Part shown: positions 50,883-59,090 of the stretch, piece after piece
How the letters are laid out: every line of letters starts with the position of its first letter
How positions within the stretch are numbered: the first letter of the stretch is position 1
NCBI RefSeq assembly: GCF_900111395.1
Contig: NZ_FOHV01000009.1
Location: 62,001-126,000 of the forward strand
DNA from: Thorsellia anophelis DSM 18579
GTDB taxonomy: Bacteria; Pseudomonadota; Gammaproteobacteria; Enterobacterales; Thorselliaceae
DNA: 64,000 bases
Direction of reading: 5' to 3'
Program-made: the position numbers and the translations under genes
Notes under the pieces: model-generated
Databases searched by the model: none
Seen by the model: only the letters and a program-made list of their open reading frames with translations
Told to the model about the DNA's origin: nothing

Positions 50883-51602
50883 TTAATATAATGAAAAATA
50901 TTCATTGATAGATGCAGCACAGTGAAGAGTAGCATCAATCAATAAATTTTCTCTTGTCTCAATCCGTGTTTCAGGACTCATAGTAGTCACAACACCCTGC
51001 AATTTTTTCTTATGAAATATTGGTACAGATACTCCCCATATCCCTTGATCGACTTCCCCTTGGCTCACACCATAACCTTCTTTCTGGATATGCACTAATT
51101 CATCAAGTAAATTTTTTTGTTTATGTTGACTGGTAATTAGCAACTGGACAGCCGCATAACGCTCATCCTCATCCATAAAAGCTAATAATGTCTTCGCACT
51201 TGCCCCTTGGCTTAAAGGGGTGCCTTTTCCGACCATAAAAGAACATCTAAGTGCTTGACGACTCTCAATCATCTCGACACAAATTGCTTGCAAATTACTC
51301 GGTACCATTAGTGCAGCTGTTTCTTGTGTTTTTAATGCGAGTCTTAATAAATCAGGCTTTACAACGTCAATAAGTAAAGTATGCTCTAAGTAATGATTAG
51401 CCATTTGTAATCCAATAGCACCAATCGTAATTCTATTTTTTTGTTTACCTTCTGAAATAAAACGAGATTTCCTAAGTACAGCTAAATGTCTATAGACACT
51501 CGATACAGGTATATTGAGGTGTTCAGCTAATGCTTGTGGCGTAGTTGCATTTGGCTGCCTCGCAATAAAACTTAAAATATCTAATAGTCGATCGCTGCTC
51601 AC
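50883..51602 (-). CDS. IclR-family transcriptional regulator of the hut operon
   Basis: Winged-helix N-terminus (RLLDILSFIARQPNATTPQA, LAEHLNIPVSSVYRHLAVLR) and an IclR effector domain (KPDLLRLALKTQETAALMV, GVSQGEVDQGIWGVSVPIF, ETRENLLIDATLHCAASINE). A TTG at 51614 is in frame, but TTGGAGG is itself the ribosome site for the GTG at 51602, giving 239 aa. As first gene of the operon it probably represses its own transcription and hut. Most known hut operons use HutC (GntR) or other types, so the IclR assignment is notable. Confidence 0.88.
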   Translation of the reverse strand: MSSDRLLDILSFIARQPNATTPQALAEHLNIPVSSVYRHLAVLRKSRFISEGKQKNRITIGAIGLQMANHYLEHTLLIDVVKPDLLRLALKTQETAALMVPSNLQAICVEMIESRQALRCSFMVGKGTPLSQGASAKTLLAFMDEDERYAAVQLLITSQHKQKNLLDELVHIQKEGYGVSQGEVDQGIWGVSVPIFHKKKLQGVVTTMSPETRIETRENLLIDATLHCAASINEYFSLY

Positions 51603-51614
51603 ATAATCCTCCAA

Positions 51615-51924
51615 GTAGTAATAAATATCAGTTTAATGGGAAACTCTTGTTTTAAACCAGTATAATTCTCATTATTTAGGAATAAATATAACTGAAAAGT
51701 GACCTAAATCTCACTATATCTTTTTTTAGCGTAATTGATTGCGTGGTTTATAATAAGTACATTTAAACTGGTTGTTTTTGAAATTTAACAATATTAAATG
51801 CATGATAGTGGATAAATAATAGGTTATATTAAGAGTGTTAATGAAAAACATAGGATTTTTATTAACCTGCTAGGTAAACCTAGCATGTCGAAATATAAAG
51901 ATGTCAAAAAATGTAGTTGTATAC
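51615..51924. other. Upstream region of the hut operon
   Basis: AT-rich noncoding DNA that should hold the operon promoter. A GTTT...AAAC inverted repeat near 51630-51657 may be an operator. No gene recognised. Confidence 0.4.
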
Positions 51925-52055
51925 TGATTTCAGACACTCATTAAGAGGTGATAGAATGAGTATCATTAAATAATGAGGGTAATATCATGACCAAGAAGAC
52001 AAGACGTGCTTTTAGCGCTGAATTCAAACTTGAATGTGTCAAATTAGTTGAATCT
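51925..52055 (+). mobile_element. 5'-end fragment of the same IS3-family element
   Basis: Starts TGATTTCAGACACTCATTAA and continues with the untranslated lead and first 22 codons of orfA (MTKKTRRAFSAEFKLECVKL) almost identical to the copy at 31862-31730, then breaks off into unrelated sequence. Orientation is opposite to the copy at 31 kb. Confidence 0.88.
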
Positions 52056-52463
52056 TACATTACATGTTACCATCGGAAACTATCAATCCCAAAGCCCCCT
52101 TATCGAAAGGATAAACCACATCACATTTTTCACTAAAACTTTACATGTAACTATAATTATTACGTAAATTTGAAAAGTACGTTATAAAACCAAAATTACG
52201 CATTTTTTAACAGCCATTGAGATCATTTGATGATTTACCATTAACAACGGTTAAATCAGCAGAGCTCATGGTTACAATTTAAGCTATTTTACTTGATATC
52301 GAGAAAAACTGTACATTAAATAAACACATTTAGTGCAGATTCATAAAAAAAACTTAATCGCCTTGTAGATTTAGTAAGATAAGTCAATCAGCCCACCAAT
52401 GACCTTTGGTATAACCTGCGAAAGTTTGGCTGATTAGGCTTTCGTGATTAATAGGAAACTTTT
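52056..52463. other. AT-rich stretch with a structured segment
   Basis: No gene recognised. AATCAGCC (52385-52392) pairs with GGCTGATT (52427-52434) around an inner ACCAA/TTGGT stem, just upstream of the gene at 52464; it could form a leader hairpin. Confidence 0.35.
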
Positions 52464-52736
52464 ATGCTAGATGAACTAATAGAAGAATTTGAAAATGATT
52501 TAGTGCATAACTTTGCAACTATTTTGCTGATGCAATTGACGTCTAAGGAGGAAATGGAACTGGAATCACCAGAAAATCTAATACCGAAGTTAGAAAAATC
52601 AATTAATTTTCATACGGATAAAGTAATTAATTTACATATGGATAAAACAATAGAAAACCTTCACATTCAAACTAAAGAGTTAAAAGAAAAAATAAGGCTT
52701 CATGCTTTAAGTTTGCTTGAAAATCTTAAGGAGTGA
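52464..52736 (+). CDS. Small acidic helical protein, unknown function
   Basis: 90 residues with an AGGAAAC ribosome site. It is strongly acidic at the N-terminus (MLDELIEEFENDLVHNFATI) and has a repetitive amphipathic middle (NFHTDKVINLHMDKTIENLH) predicted to be helical or coiled-coil. No family recognised, no signal peptide or membrane segment. Confidence 0.6.
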   Translation: MLDELIEEFENDLVHNFATILLMQLTSKEEMELESPENLIPKLEKSINFHTDKVINLHMDKTIENLHIQTKELKEKIRLHALSLLENLKE

Positions 52737-53320
52737 CTTAATCAAACCCTTACCCCATTAAATTATTCCTCTTTATCAACAGCAATAATTTTATAATGAT
52801 GTTGTAGAGGAATTCTAAATCCAGATATTGATGTGAATTTTTTTGAAAAAAACACATCAATATCTTCTTTTAAATAAAGCATACTCGATAGCTGCTAATA
52901 CAGCTGGCACAAAATTTTATGATATTATTTATCAAATTTTTAATCAGGATTTAGCGTCACCTTCGTGATTTGTGAAAAGCTGCTATTAATTCCTTTAATT
53001 AATCGATCGGTGGGATTCTTTTAACCATTCATCTCTTTTCTTTAATGACTCAACACTTTTCCCTATACAACGTTCCCTCTAGCATAACAAAGTTAATGAT
53101 GTGTACTGGTCTAGCTTATTAAATGTTGCGAATATCTTTATGACATGCAGGTTAATCAAAAAGCAATAAATCAAGCAACATGTTAAAAGATATTGATTTA
53201 TAAGACAGTATATACTTTAATTTCTATACAGTAATTTTTTTGCATTCAAGATTTTTGCAAAACTTTTAATATGTATTTGTATTATGAGACCACTGACTAT
53301 TCATGCTTTGAGTAATCCTG
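52737..53320. other. Intergenic region with possible gene debris
   Basis: No intact gene. The plus-strand stretch near 52885-52970 translates to a short coherent peptide (SIAANTAGTKFYDIIYQIFN) that looks like the leftover of a coding region of unknown family. Confidence 0.35.
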
Positions 53321-54085
53321 CTATTCAGCAGAACGAACTTCATCAAGAGTCGTATTAATAATTCCAAGCATAAATTCAACAAAAGGTTCACAGTCGCTTT
53401 TATCTGTGCTGTTTTGAAGGGCTTGGTAATATTCCTCTTGAAATTTATAGATTAAACTTTCAACAGGGATGTCTTTAAAAATCGGTTGCCATTTACTCAA
53501 TATAAGTGTTTGCCATAATCTCCCCATACGTCCATTACCATCTAAAAAAGGATGTATAAACTCAAATTCATAATGAAATATGCAGCTTTTAATCAACGGA
53601 GGAAGCTCGGTATAAGCAAGCCAACTAAAAAGGTCATTCATGAGTCTTGGCACTTGATTAGCAGGTGGGGCCATGTGCAACACTTGGTTCCCCTCAATGA
53701 CACCCACATTTGTAGATCGGTAATGTCCTGCATCTGCTAAAAGTCCGGCCATAAGCATTTTATGCGCAATCAATAGATCGCTTTCTTTAATAGGATCCCA
53801 TTTAACTAAAGTATCATATGCTGCAAGTGCATTTTGAACCTCAAGAAGTTCTTTTGGTGCTGCGATGACTAATTTACCATCTAAAATCGCAGTAATTTTA
53901 TTTTCGCTTAAGGTATTTCCTTCAATTGCAAGAGTGCCTTGAATTGTACGTATTCTATTTGCTTTACGTAATCTCAATGATTTTGCTTGCTCTGATTGAA
54001 TAGCTAATGTAACAATTTTTTCAGTAATTACTGAGGTTTGATTTAATATTGAAGGTGTTATTGTAAATGGCGGGTTGTACTTCAT
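53321..54085 (-). CDS. Fic/DOC-family AMP-transferase
   Basis: 254 residues with the complete active-site motif HPFLDGNGRMGR (about residue 175) and an intact N-terminal inhibitory motif TLAIEGNTLS (T-x-x-x-E-G; about residue 52). Family members AMPylate Tyr, Thr or Ser of target proteins; the target is unknown. The arrangement is that of self-inhibited (class II) Fic proteins. A related gene with a ruined motif lies directly upstream on the same strand, after a terminator. Confidence 0.9.
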   Translation of the reverse strand: MKYNPPFTITPSILNQTSVITEKIVTLAIQSEQAKSLRLRKANRIRTIQGTLAIEGNTLSENKITAILDGKLVIAAPKELLEVQNALAAYDTLVKWDPIKESDLLIAHKMLMAGLLADAGHYRSTNVGVIEGNQVLHMAPPANQVPRLMNDLFSWLAYTELPPLIKSCIFHYEFEFIHPFLDGNGRMGRLWQTLILSKWQPIFKDIPVESLIYKFQEEYYQALQNSTDKSDCEPFVEFMLGIINTTLDEVRSAE

Positions 54086-54147
54086 AATAAGCCTTTTGAA
54101 TGCGTTAATATGAGTCGGAACTTATGAAGTTGATTACTTATAAAGCA

Positions 54148-54172
54148 GAAAAAACCGCTTATTAGCGGCTAT
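54148..54172 (-). terminator. Intrinsic terminator between the two Fic genes
   Basis: On the minus strand GCCGCT-AATA-AGCGG is followed by six T residues. It separates transcription of the degenerate Fic gene from the downstream Fic gene. Confidence 0.75.
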
Positions 54173-54204
54173 TGTTTCATAATATGTTATTATATCACCA
54201 AAAT

Positions 54205-54222
54205 TGGTGCCCAGGGCGGGAC
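54205..54222 (-). other. 18-bp sequence resembling a tRNA 3' end
   Basis: The minus strand reads GTCCCGCCCTGGGCACCA, like the T-arm/acceptor 3' half of a tRNA with encoded CCA. No complete tRNA can be folded around it. It could be a relic attachment site; a CACCAA/TTGGTG mini-palindrome overlaps it. Confidence 0.25.
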
Positions 54223-54283
54223 ATGGCAGAGGTTAAAATACAATAACTTAGCCTAAAAATGGGGGCGAAATGGGGAGTTAATA

Positions 54284-55027
54284 TTAAAGATATTTTTCGA
54301 CCGTACGACTTAAAATTTTGAGCATATAATTCACAAATGAAATAGGATCATTAGTATTGTGACTTTCCTTAATTGCCTTATGGTACCCTTCCAAATCCTC
54401 AAAAATCAATTCTTCAAAAGGTAAATACAAAAAAGCAGGATGCCACTTTGATAATATAAGCTTTTGCCAAAAACGCCCTATTTGACCGTTTCCACCAGAA
54501 AAAGGCAAAATCCAAAGAAAGTGATAATGAAAAAGAGAGCTCATCACCAAAGGACGGCAATCCGATGAATCCTCCATTAACTTAAATAATTCAGCCATCA
54601 GTTTAGGTGCTACCTCTGCTTCTGGAGCTTTGTAAATCAATTTGCTATCAGAGTATATTCCTACAGAACCCAGCCTATATTTACCAGAATCGAAAAGCAA
54701 ACCATTCATGAATAAACCGTGAGCAATTTTAAGGTCTGACTCTAAAACTGGATTTAGCGTATTAATTTGTCCATAAGCCTTAATCGCATTTTGAGCTTCT
54801 CGCAAGTCTCTAGGTGACGAAATCACCAAATTACCATTCATAATTGAAGCCACTTTTTTTTCATCTAAACAGTTACCTTCAATTGCTAATGTCCAATAGA
54901 CTGACTTAGCGAGGAAATTATTATTTTCTGTATTCAAAGGAATAATTTTGTGGGCAGGGCTTAGGTTAGCGATTTGCGATATCATTCTTTCTATCTTTTC
55001 TGGAATAAGTAGTGGTAATTTTAGCAA
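54284..55027 (-). CDS. Degenerate Fic-family paralogue (catalytic histidine lost)
   Basis: 247 residues, clearly homologous to the neighbouring Fic protein over the full length. The core motif is LPFSGGNGQIGR instead of HPFLDGNGRMGR: the catalytic His is Leu, the Asp/Glu position is Gly and the first Arg is Gln. The inhibitory segment TLAIEGNCLD is kept. It starts at TTG with AGGTG 5 bases upstream. Either a decaying gene or a pseudoenzyme that modulates the active paralogue. Confidence 0.8.
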   Translation of the reverse strand: MLKLPLLIPEKIERMISQIANLSPAHKIIPLNTENNNFLAKSVYWTLAIEGNCLDEKKVASIMNGNLVISSPRDLREAQNAIKAYGQINTLNPVLESDLKIAHGLFMNGLLFDSGKYRLGSVGIYSDSKLIYKAPEAEVAPKLMAELFKLMEDSSDCRPLVMSSLFHYHFLWILPFSGGNGQIGRFWQKLILSKWHPAFLYLPFEELIFEDLEGYHKAIKESHNTNDPISFVNYMLKILSRTVEKYL

Positions 55028-55296
55028 AATTTCACCTAATACATAAAGGTTTAAAATACAAATACTTAAAATAAACAGGGTATTATAATGTGTAATTTAC
55101 ATGTAAATATAATTCTTAACTAAAGTGCGATTACGATTGAATTGCTAAAAAAATAATATACTTCATCAACCCATAGCATATTAGGTCATTACTATGTTAT
55201 CATTAAGTTTATAAGTAATGCATCATTAGATATTGCAAAATCTCTTATTGTTATATAGCGTTATTAACTAGATATCTATCAATTTGAGCCTAATTT

Positions 55297-55401
55297 ATGA
55301 ATGAATTAATTAAACGTATTGAAGTCATACAACTAGCAATATCTTTGAATGATAAAGCATTGATCAATTCACAATTAGATAGCTTAATTTTACACCCTTA
55401 A
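55297..55401 (+). CDS. Short ORF of 34 codons, possible gene fragment
   Basis: Reads MNELIKRIEVIQLAISLNDK and on to LDSLILHP-stop, a coherent amphipathic helix. No good ribosome site; it may be the start of a decayed gene whose later part is at 55717-55896. Positions 55028-55296 and 55402-55716 are AT-rich with nothing recognised. Confidence 0.3.
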   Translation: MNELIKRIEVIQLAISLNDKALINSQLDSLILHP

Positions 55402-55716
55402 AAAAATCAGTTGAAGGATATAATTGATAGGGGAGAATGAACTTTTGTAAATTTATGTAAACATTAAAAATAATCGTTGATTTGATTTAATTGCCATTTA
55501 AATATTTTCATTCAATATCTTATGTCATATATCATAGAAATGATGTGCCATTTTAGTGCTAATTGATGACTACACAAGTGTACGTTTTAGACTTTATGCC
55601 TAAGTAAAATTCAAAATTTTTATAATCGGATTACAACATCCCAAAGCAATAGAAAAGCTTTAATGTAAAAATCAATAAAATCATAACCTTAAATTTAATC
55701 TCTCCCTGTATAATTG

Positions 55717-55917
55717 ATGCATTGCATTTGGCTGAATTTAATATTGTGCATCAATTAATTAATGAATTCCTTGCAAATAAACAAGGGCTTGTTGAGATTG
55801 AAAGCATTGAATTAGCAACATTAAAACTTGAGTTAATCTAATTAGACGAATCAGTTCAAGATCTTCGAGATAAAATAGGTAAAATCACGTTAAAAATTGT
55901 TCTATTTCAATTTTGAT
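55717..55917 (+). pseudogene. Gene remnant with internal stop, unknown family
   Basis: One frame gives LHLAEFNIVHQLINEFLANK, then ELATLKLELI-stop and LDESVQDLRDKIGKITLKIV before the next stop. It is coherent coding-like sequence interrupted by a TAA. No family recognised. Confidence 0.4.
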
Positions 55918-56157
55918 CCTGCTGATTACTCTTCTGACGATTTGGCAAGTTACCAGCAAATATGCAATCCCCATGATAGCCTGTTTGATTTTAAACAAAT
56001 TGAATCTACTAAGTATAAGATTAGAAAATCTGTATATATCTCATACGATAAGCCTGCTTACATGGAAAATTGTCAATATCTCACTATGATGGCCGTTGGC
56101 ATCTTTATATATAAAGAGATGAAAATCGTGATAACAAATGTTTTAGAGGAATTCTAA
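55897..56157 (+). CDS. Small protein of unknown function upstream of the repeat protein
   Basis: 86 residues from a TTG start without a clear ribosome site, so the true start may differ. Rich in aromatic residues (MFYFNFDPADYSSDDLASYQ). Its stop overlaps the next gene start (TAATG), which suggests coupled expression. No family recognised. Confidence 0.4.
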   Translation: MFYFNFDPADYSSDDLASYQQICNPHDSLFDFKQIESTKYKIRKSVYISYDKPAYMENCQYLTMMAVGIFIYKEMKIVITNVLEEF

Positions 56158-57689
56158 TGAATAAAGAAAATGAATTGACTGTATATACATCATTAAATGA
56201 TTTGACATTACTGAAAGCACGTTCACTGATCGATATCACTGATAAACTGATTAATTCCTCCTCGACAATATCAAAAGGCATTTCTTCTGAATTAAGTTTA
56301 AATAATGAAAGCCAATTATTACTTGATATTTTGTATGCGATTAAGGAGCGTCTCTATTTATCAGATTTTTTTAGCTATCTTAGTGAAAATAAAAATGTGA
56401 CTTGGTCCATAAATTTGATTGAAAGATTTGAAAATAAGTGGAATTGGGATTATTTAAGTTTCAATTCATCAATTTCATGCTCAATAGAATTAATTGAAAG
56501 GTTTGCTGATAGGTGGAATTGGAAATATTTAAGTTTCAATAGCTTCCGCCCATTCTCAGCGGAATTAATTGAAAAATACGCTGACAGATGGGAGTGGGAT
56601 CTATTAACTGAAAATACAGCACTCCAGTGGTCAGTTAAATTGATTGAAAAGTTTTCGGACAGATGGAATTGGGATCAATTAAGTAAAAATACATCACTCC
56701 CGTGGTCAGAGGTATTGATTGAAAAGTTTTCGGATAGATGGAATTGGAATTATTTAGGTAGCAATAAATCACTCCCATGGTCAGTGGAATTGATTGAAAA
56801 ATATGCCGATAAATGGGGGTATCGAAGTCAAAATAGATCATTCCATTTGCCTCGTCTTAGCGATCTCGGTCAGTCTAAAAGTGATTGGGGTATCTTTAGT
56901 GCAAATACTTCACTCCCATGGTCAATCGAATTGATTGAAAAGTATACTGATAGATGGTTTTGGTTTGATTTAAGTCTCAATGAATCAATTCCATGGTCAG
57001 CGGAATTAATTGAAAAGTTTATCGATAAAGGGGGTAATTTAGAATCCAATAATTCACTTCCATGGTCAATTGAATTGATTGAAAAGTATGATAATAAATG
57101 GGATTGGGATCTATTAAGTCAAAATGAATCACTCCCATGGTCAGTGGTAATGATTGAACTGTACGCTGATAGATGGGATTGGTATATATTAAGTGGAAAT
57201 ACATCACTTCCTTGGACAGAGAAATTGATTGAAAAGTATGCTGATAGATGGGATTGGAATTATTTAAGTAGCAATAAATCAATCCCATGGTCAGTGAAAT
57301 TGATTATAAAGTTTATTGATAGATGGGATTGGGATTCTTTAAGTAGCAATGAATCAGTTCCAACCTCTGTGGAATTGATTAATAAGTATGCTGACAGATG
57401 GGACTGGGAGTCTTTAAGCAGCAATAAATCAATCCCATGGTCAGAAGAATTGATTGAAAAGTATGCTGATAGATGGGATTGGAATTATTTAAGTGGCTAT
57501 GTTTCACTTCCATGGTCAGCTAAATTGATTGAAAAATATGCTGATAGGTGGAATTGGTCTAATTTAATCAAGTTAGTGAAACTCTGGAAATTTAAATATT
57601 TGAAAGATGAGGATTTGTATAAGTTTTTGGATGGATTAAGCACTTATCAACCACCACAAACCACATTTAAGGATGAAATGCCGTTTTAA
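56157..57689 (+). CDS. Tandem 25-residue-repeat protein (W-S-x-E-L-I-E-K-Y type)
   Basis: 510 residues with an AGAGGA ribosome site. After an about 80-residue unique helical N-terminus come fifteen near-identical units of consensus SLPWSVELIEKYADRWDWDL followed by LSSNE (about residues 80-475; 75 bp per unit in DNA). Unit 6 carries a 22-residue insertion and unit 8 is shortened. The C-terminus (QPPQTTFKDEMPF) is unique. Two Trp and the ELIEKY helix per unit suggest a helical solenoid used for protein binding. No signal peptide. Similar repeats occur in uncharacterised bacterial and giant-virus proteins; no function is known to me. Confidence 0.75.
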   Translation: MNKENELTVYTSLNDLTLLKARSLIDITDKLINSSSTISKGISSELSLNNESQLLLDILYAIKERLYLSDFFSYLSENKNVTWSINLIERFENKWNWDYLSFNSSISCSIELIERFADRWNWKYLSFNSFRPFSAELIEKYADRWEWDLLTENTALQWSVKLIEKFSDRWNWDQLSKNTSLPWSEVLIEKFSDRWNWNYLGSNKSLPWSVELIEKYADKWGYRSQNRSFHLPRLSDLGQSKSDWGIFSANTSLPWSIELIEKYTDRWFWFDLSLNESIPWSAELIEKFIDKGGNLESNNSLPWSIELIEKYDNKWDWDLLSQNESLPWSVVMIELYADRWDWYILSGNTSLPWTEKLIEKYADRWDWNYLSSNKSIPWSVKLIIKFIDRWDWDSLSSNESVPTSVELINKYADRWDWESLSSNKSIPWSEELIEKYADRWDWNYLSGYVSLPWSAKLIEKYADRWNWSNLIKLVKLWKFKYLKDEDLYKFLDGLSTYQPPQTTFKDEMPF

Positions 57690-57772
57690 ATGATATAAAA
57701 TAATTATTGTTAAGTTATTCATAGTTAAATATTTGCATTGCATTGTTTTTAAAGTAATTTAATTGTAAATAT

Positions 57773-57811
57773 AGCCCTTTTAGTGCGTAAGCATTTGAAG
57801 GGCTTTTTTTG
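57773..57811 (+). terminator. Intrinsic terminator after the repeat-protein gene
   Basis: AGCCCTT and AAGGGCT pair across an 18-base loop and are followed by seven T residues. Confidence 0.7.
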
Positions 57812-57908
57812 TTTTAATGATTTTGGTATTTTAAGAAATCGTATAATTTATTATATTGTAAATTTAGAGTTTTTGGGTTATGCTTGTTTTGTCAATAAAG
57901 GTGATGTA

Positions 57909-59090
57909 ATGAAAATAGAGCTAGTCACACACAAAACGGGTGAACAAATACCAATGATGCTAGATACTTCTGGTATGCCTGTTGTATTACCCAATGAGTT
58001 TATCCTTTCTAGGCGATCCCTTAGTACCAATACACTGGTTCGGAATTTGAGAGAACTGTCAGTGCTCTATCGTTGGCTGGACAAATCAAATTGTGACCTA
58101 TCTGCTAGATTACTGGCTCAAAACTCGTTCAACGAAGCGGAATTAAAAGGTAGTTTGGTCGAGGCGTTAAGAATCGACCAGGCCAATGGGCATATAAGAG
58201 CAGTAGCGCCTAATACCTTTAATCAAAGGCTAACAACTATCCGACTATTTTTCAGTTGGTGCATGGACGTACTGACTAGTCAGCTACCTCTATCTTCCTT
58301 GGATTATGAGCGTTTAAGGGAGAGAAAGTCATTTTTGCTAAAAACTCTTGATGGTAGCTTTATGTCTGCAACACCAGTCAAAAAGAGTCTTCAAAAGGGG
58401 CTAAATGATGCTGAAGTTGATTTCTTGCTTGCGGTATTGCACCCCGATGCTAAGCAAGGGTTCGGAAGAGATTCTGCTGTAAAGTTCAGAAATTATGTAT
58501 CTGTTGGGCTGATGTTATTTTGTGGTTTAAGGCCAGGTGAGCTGCTTAGTCTCAGGGTGGAGGATGTCCAGGTTGGTCCGATTTCGTCGATACAGGTTGA
58601 ACGTAGGCCAGCGGACCCGCTTGATCTAAGGCGACCGAGGCCTCAAATAAAACGCAATGGCCGAGTCATTCCGGTTGAAAATAGGCTTCTTGAATTGGCT
58701 TTGAATGAGTATATTGTTACTTGGCGTGAAGTGCTTGAAAGTAAAAGCCAATACGAATCAGACTATTTAATCTTGAGTGATGAGGGGGCGCCTTTGTCGC
58801 AATCCTCAATTACACAGTTTTTTCAGTTGTTGCGATTGCAATACGCTGACCACCTTCCTGAAAACTTAACGGCCAAGTCTCTCAGGCATTCATTCTCATC
58901 ACGGCTTGAGCGGGTATTGCGTGCTTCAGGAATGGATGAGCAGCGCAGGAGAGAAGCTTTAGCCTTGCTGCGTGGCGATAGTAGTTTGGACTCACAAGAT
59001 ATATACATAGCCCAAGAAGTGGAAGAGCAAGCAATCAAGTCACTGAAACGGTATCAGGCTGAAATAATGTCAGGGAAGAAGCTAGAGTGA
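57909..59090 (+). CDS. Tyrosine recombinase 1 of the trio
   Basis: 393 residues. The frame is open from 57783, but AAAGGTG before the ATG at 57909 marks the start (MKIELVTHKTGEQ). It has an N-terminal SAM-like core-binding domain (about 60-150) and a catalytic domain with the first Arg in CGLRPGELLSLRVED, box II KSLRHSFSSRLER (the usual first His is Lys), and a terminal Tyr in SQDIYIAQEVEE. It overlaps the next gene by 4 bp (GTGA). Confidence 0.9.
   Translation: MKIELVTHKTGEQIPMMLDTSGMPVVLPNEFILSRRSLSTNTLVRNLRELSVLYRWLDKSNCDLSARLLAQNSFNEAELKGSLVEALRIDQANGHIRAVAPNTFNQRLTTIRLFFSWCMDVLTSQLPLSSLDYERLRERKSFLLKTLDGSFMSATPVKKSLQKGLNDAEVDFLLAVLHPDAKQGFGRDSAVKFRNYVSVGLMLFCGLRPGELLSLRVEDVQVGPISSIQVERRPADPLDLRRPRPQIKRNGRVIPVENRLLELALNEYIVTWREVLESKSQYESDYLILSDEGAPLSQSSITQFFQLLRLQYADHLPENLTAKSLRHSFSSRLERVLRASGMDEQRRREALALLRGDSSLDSQDIYIAQEVEEQAIKSLKRYQAEIMSGKKLE

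Noticed and set aside
56635-57288. Minus-strand frames inside the repeat-protein gene with their own repetitive pattern
   Set aside because: They mirror the 75-bp DNA repeats of the plus-strand gene and lack ribosome sites; shadows only.
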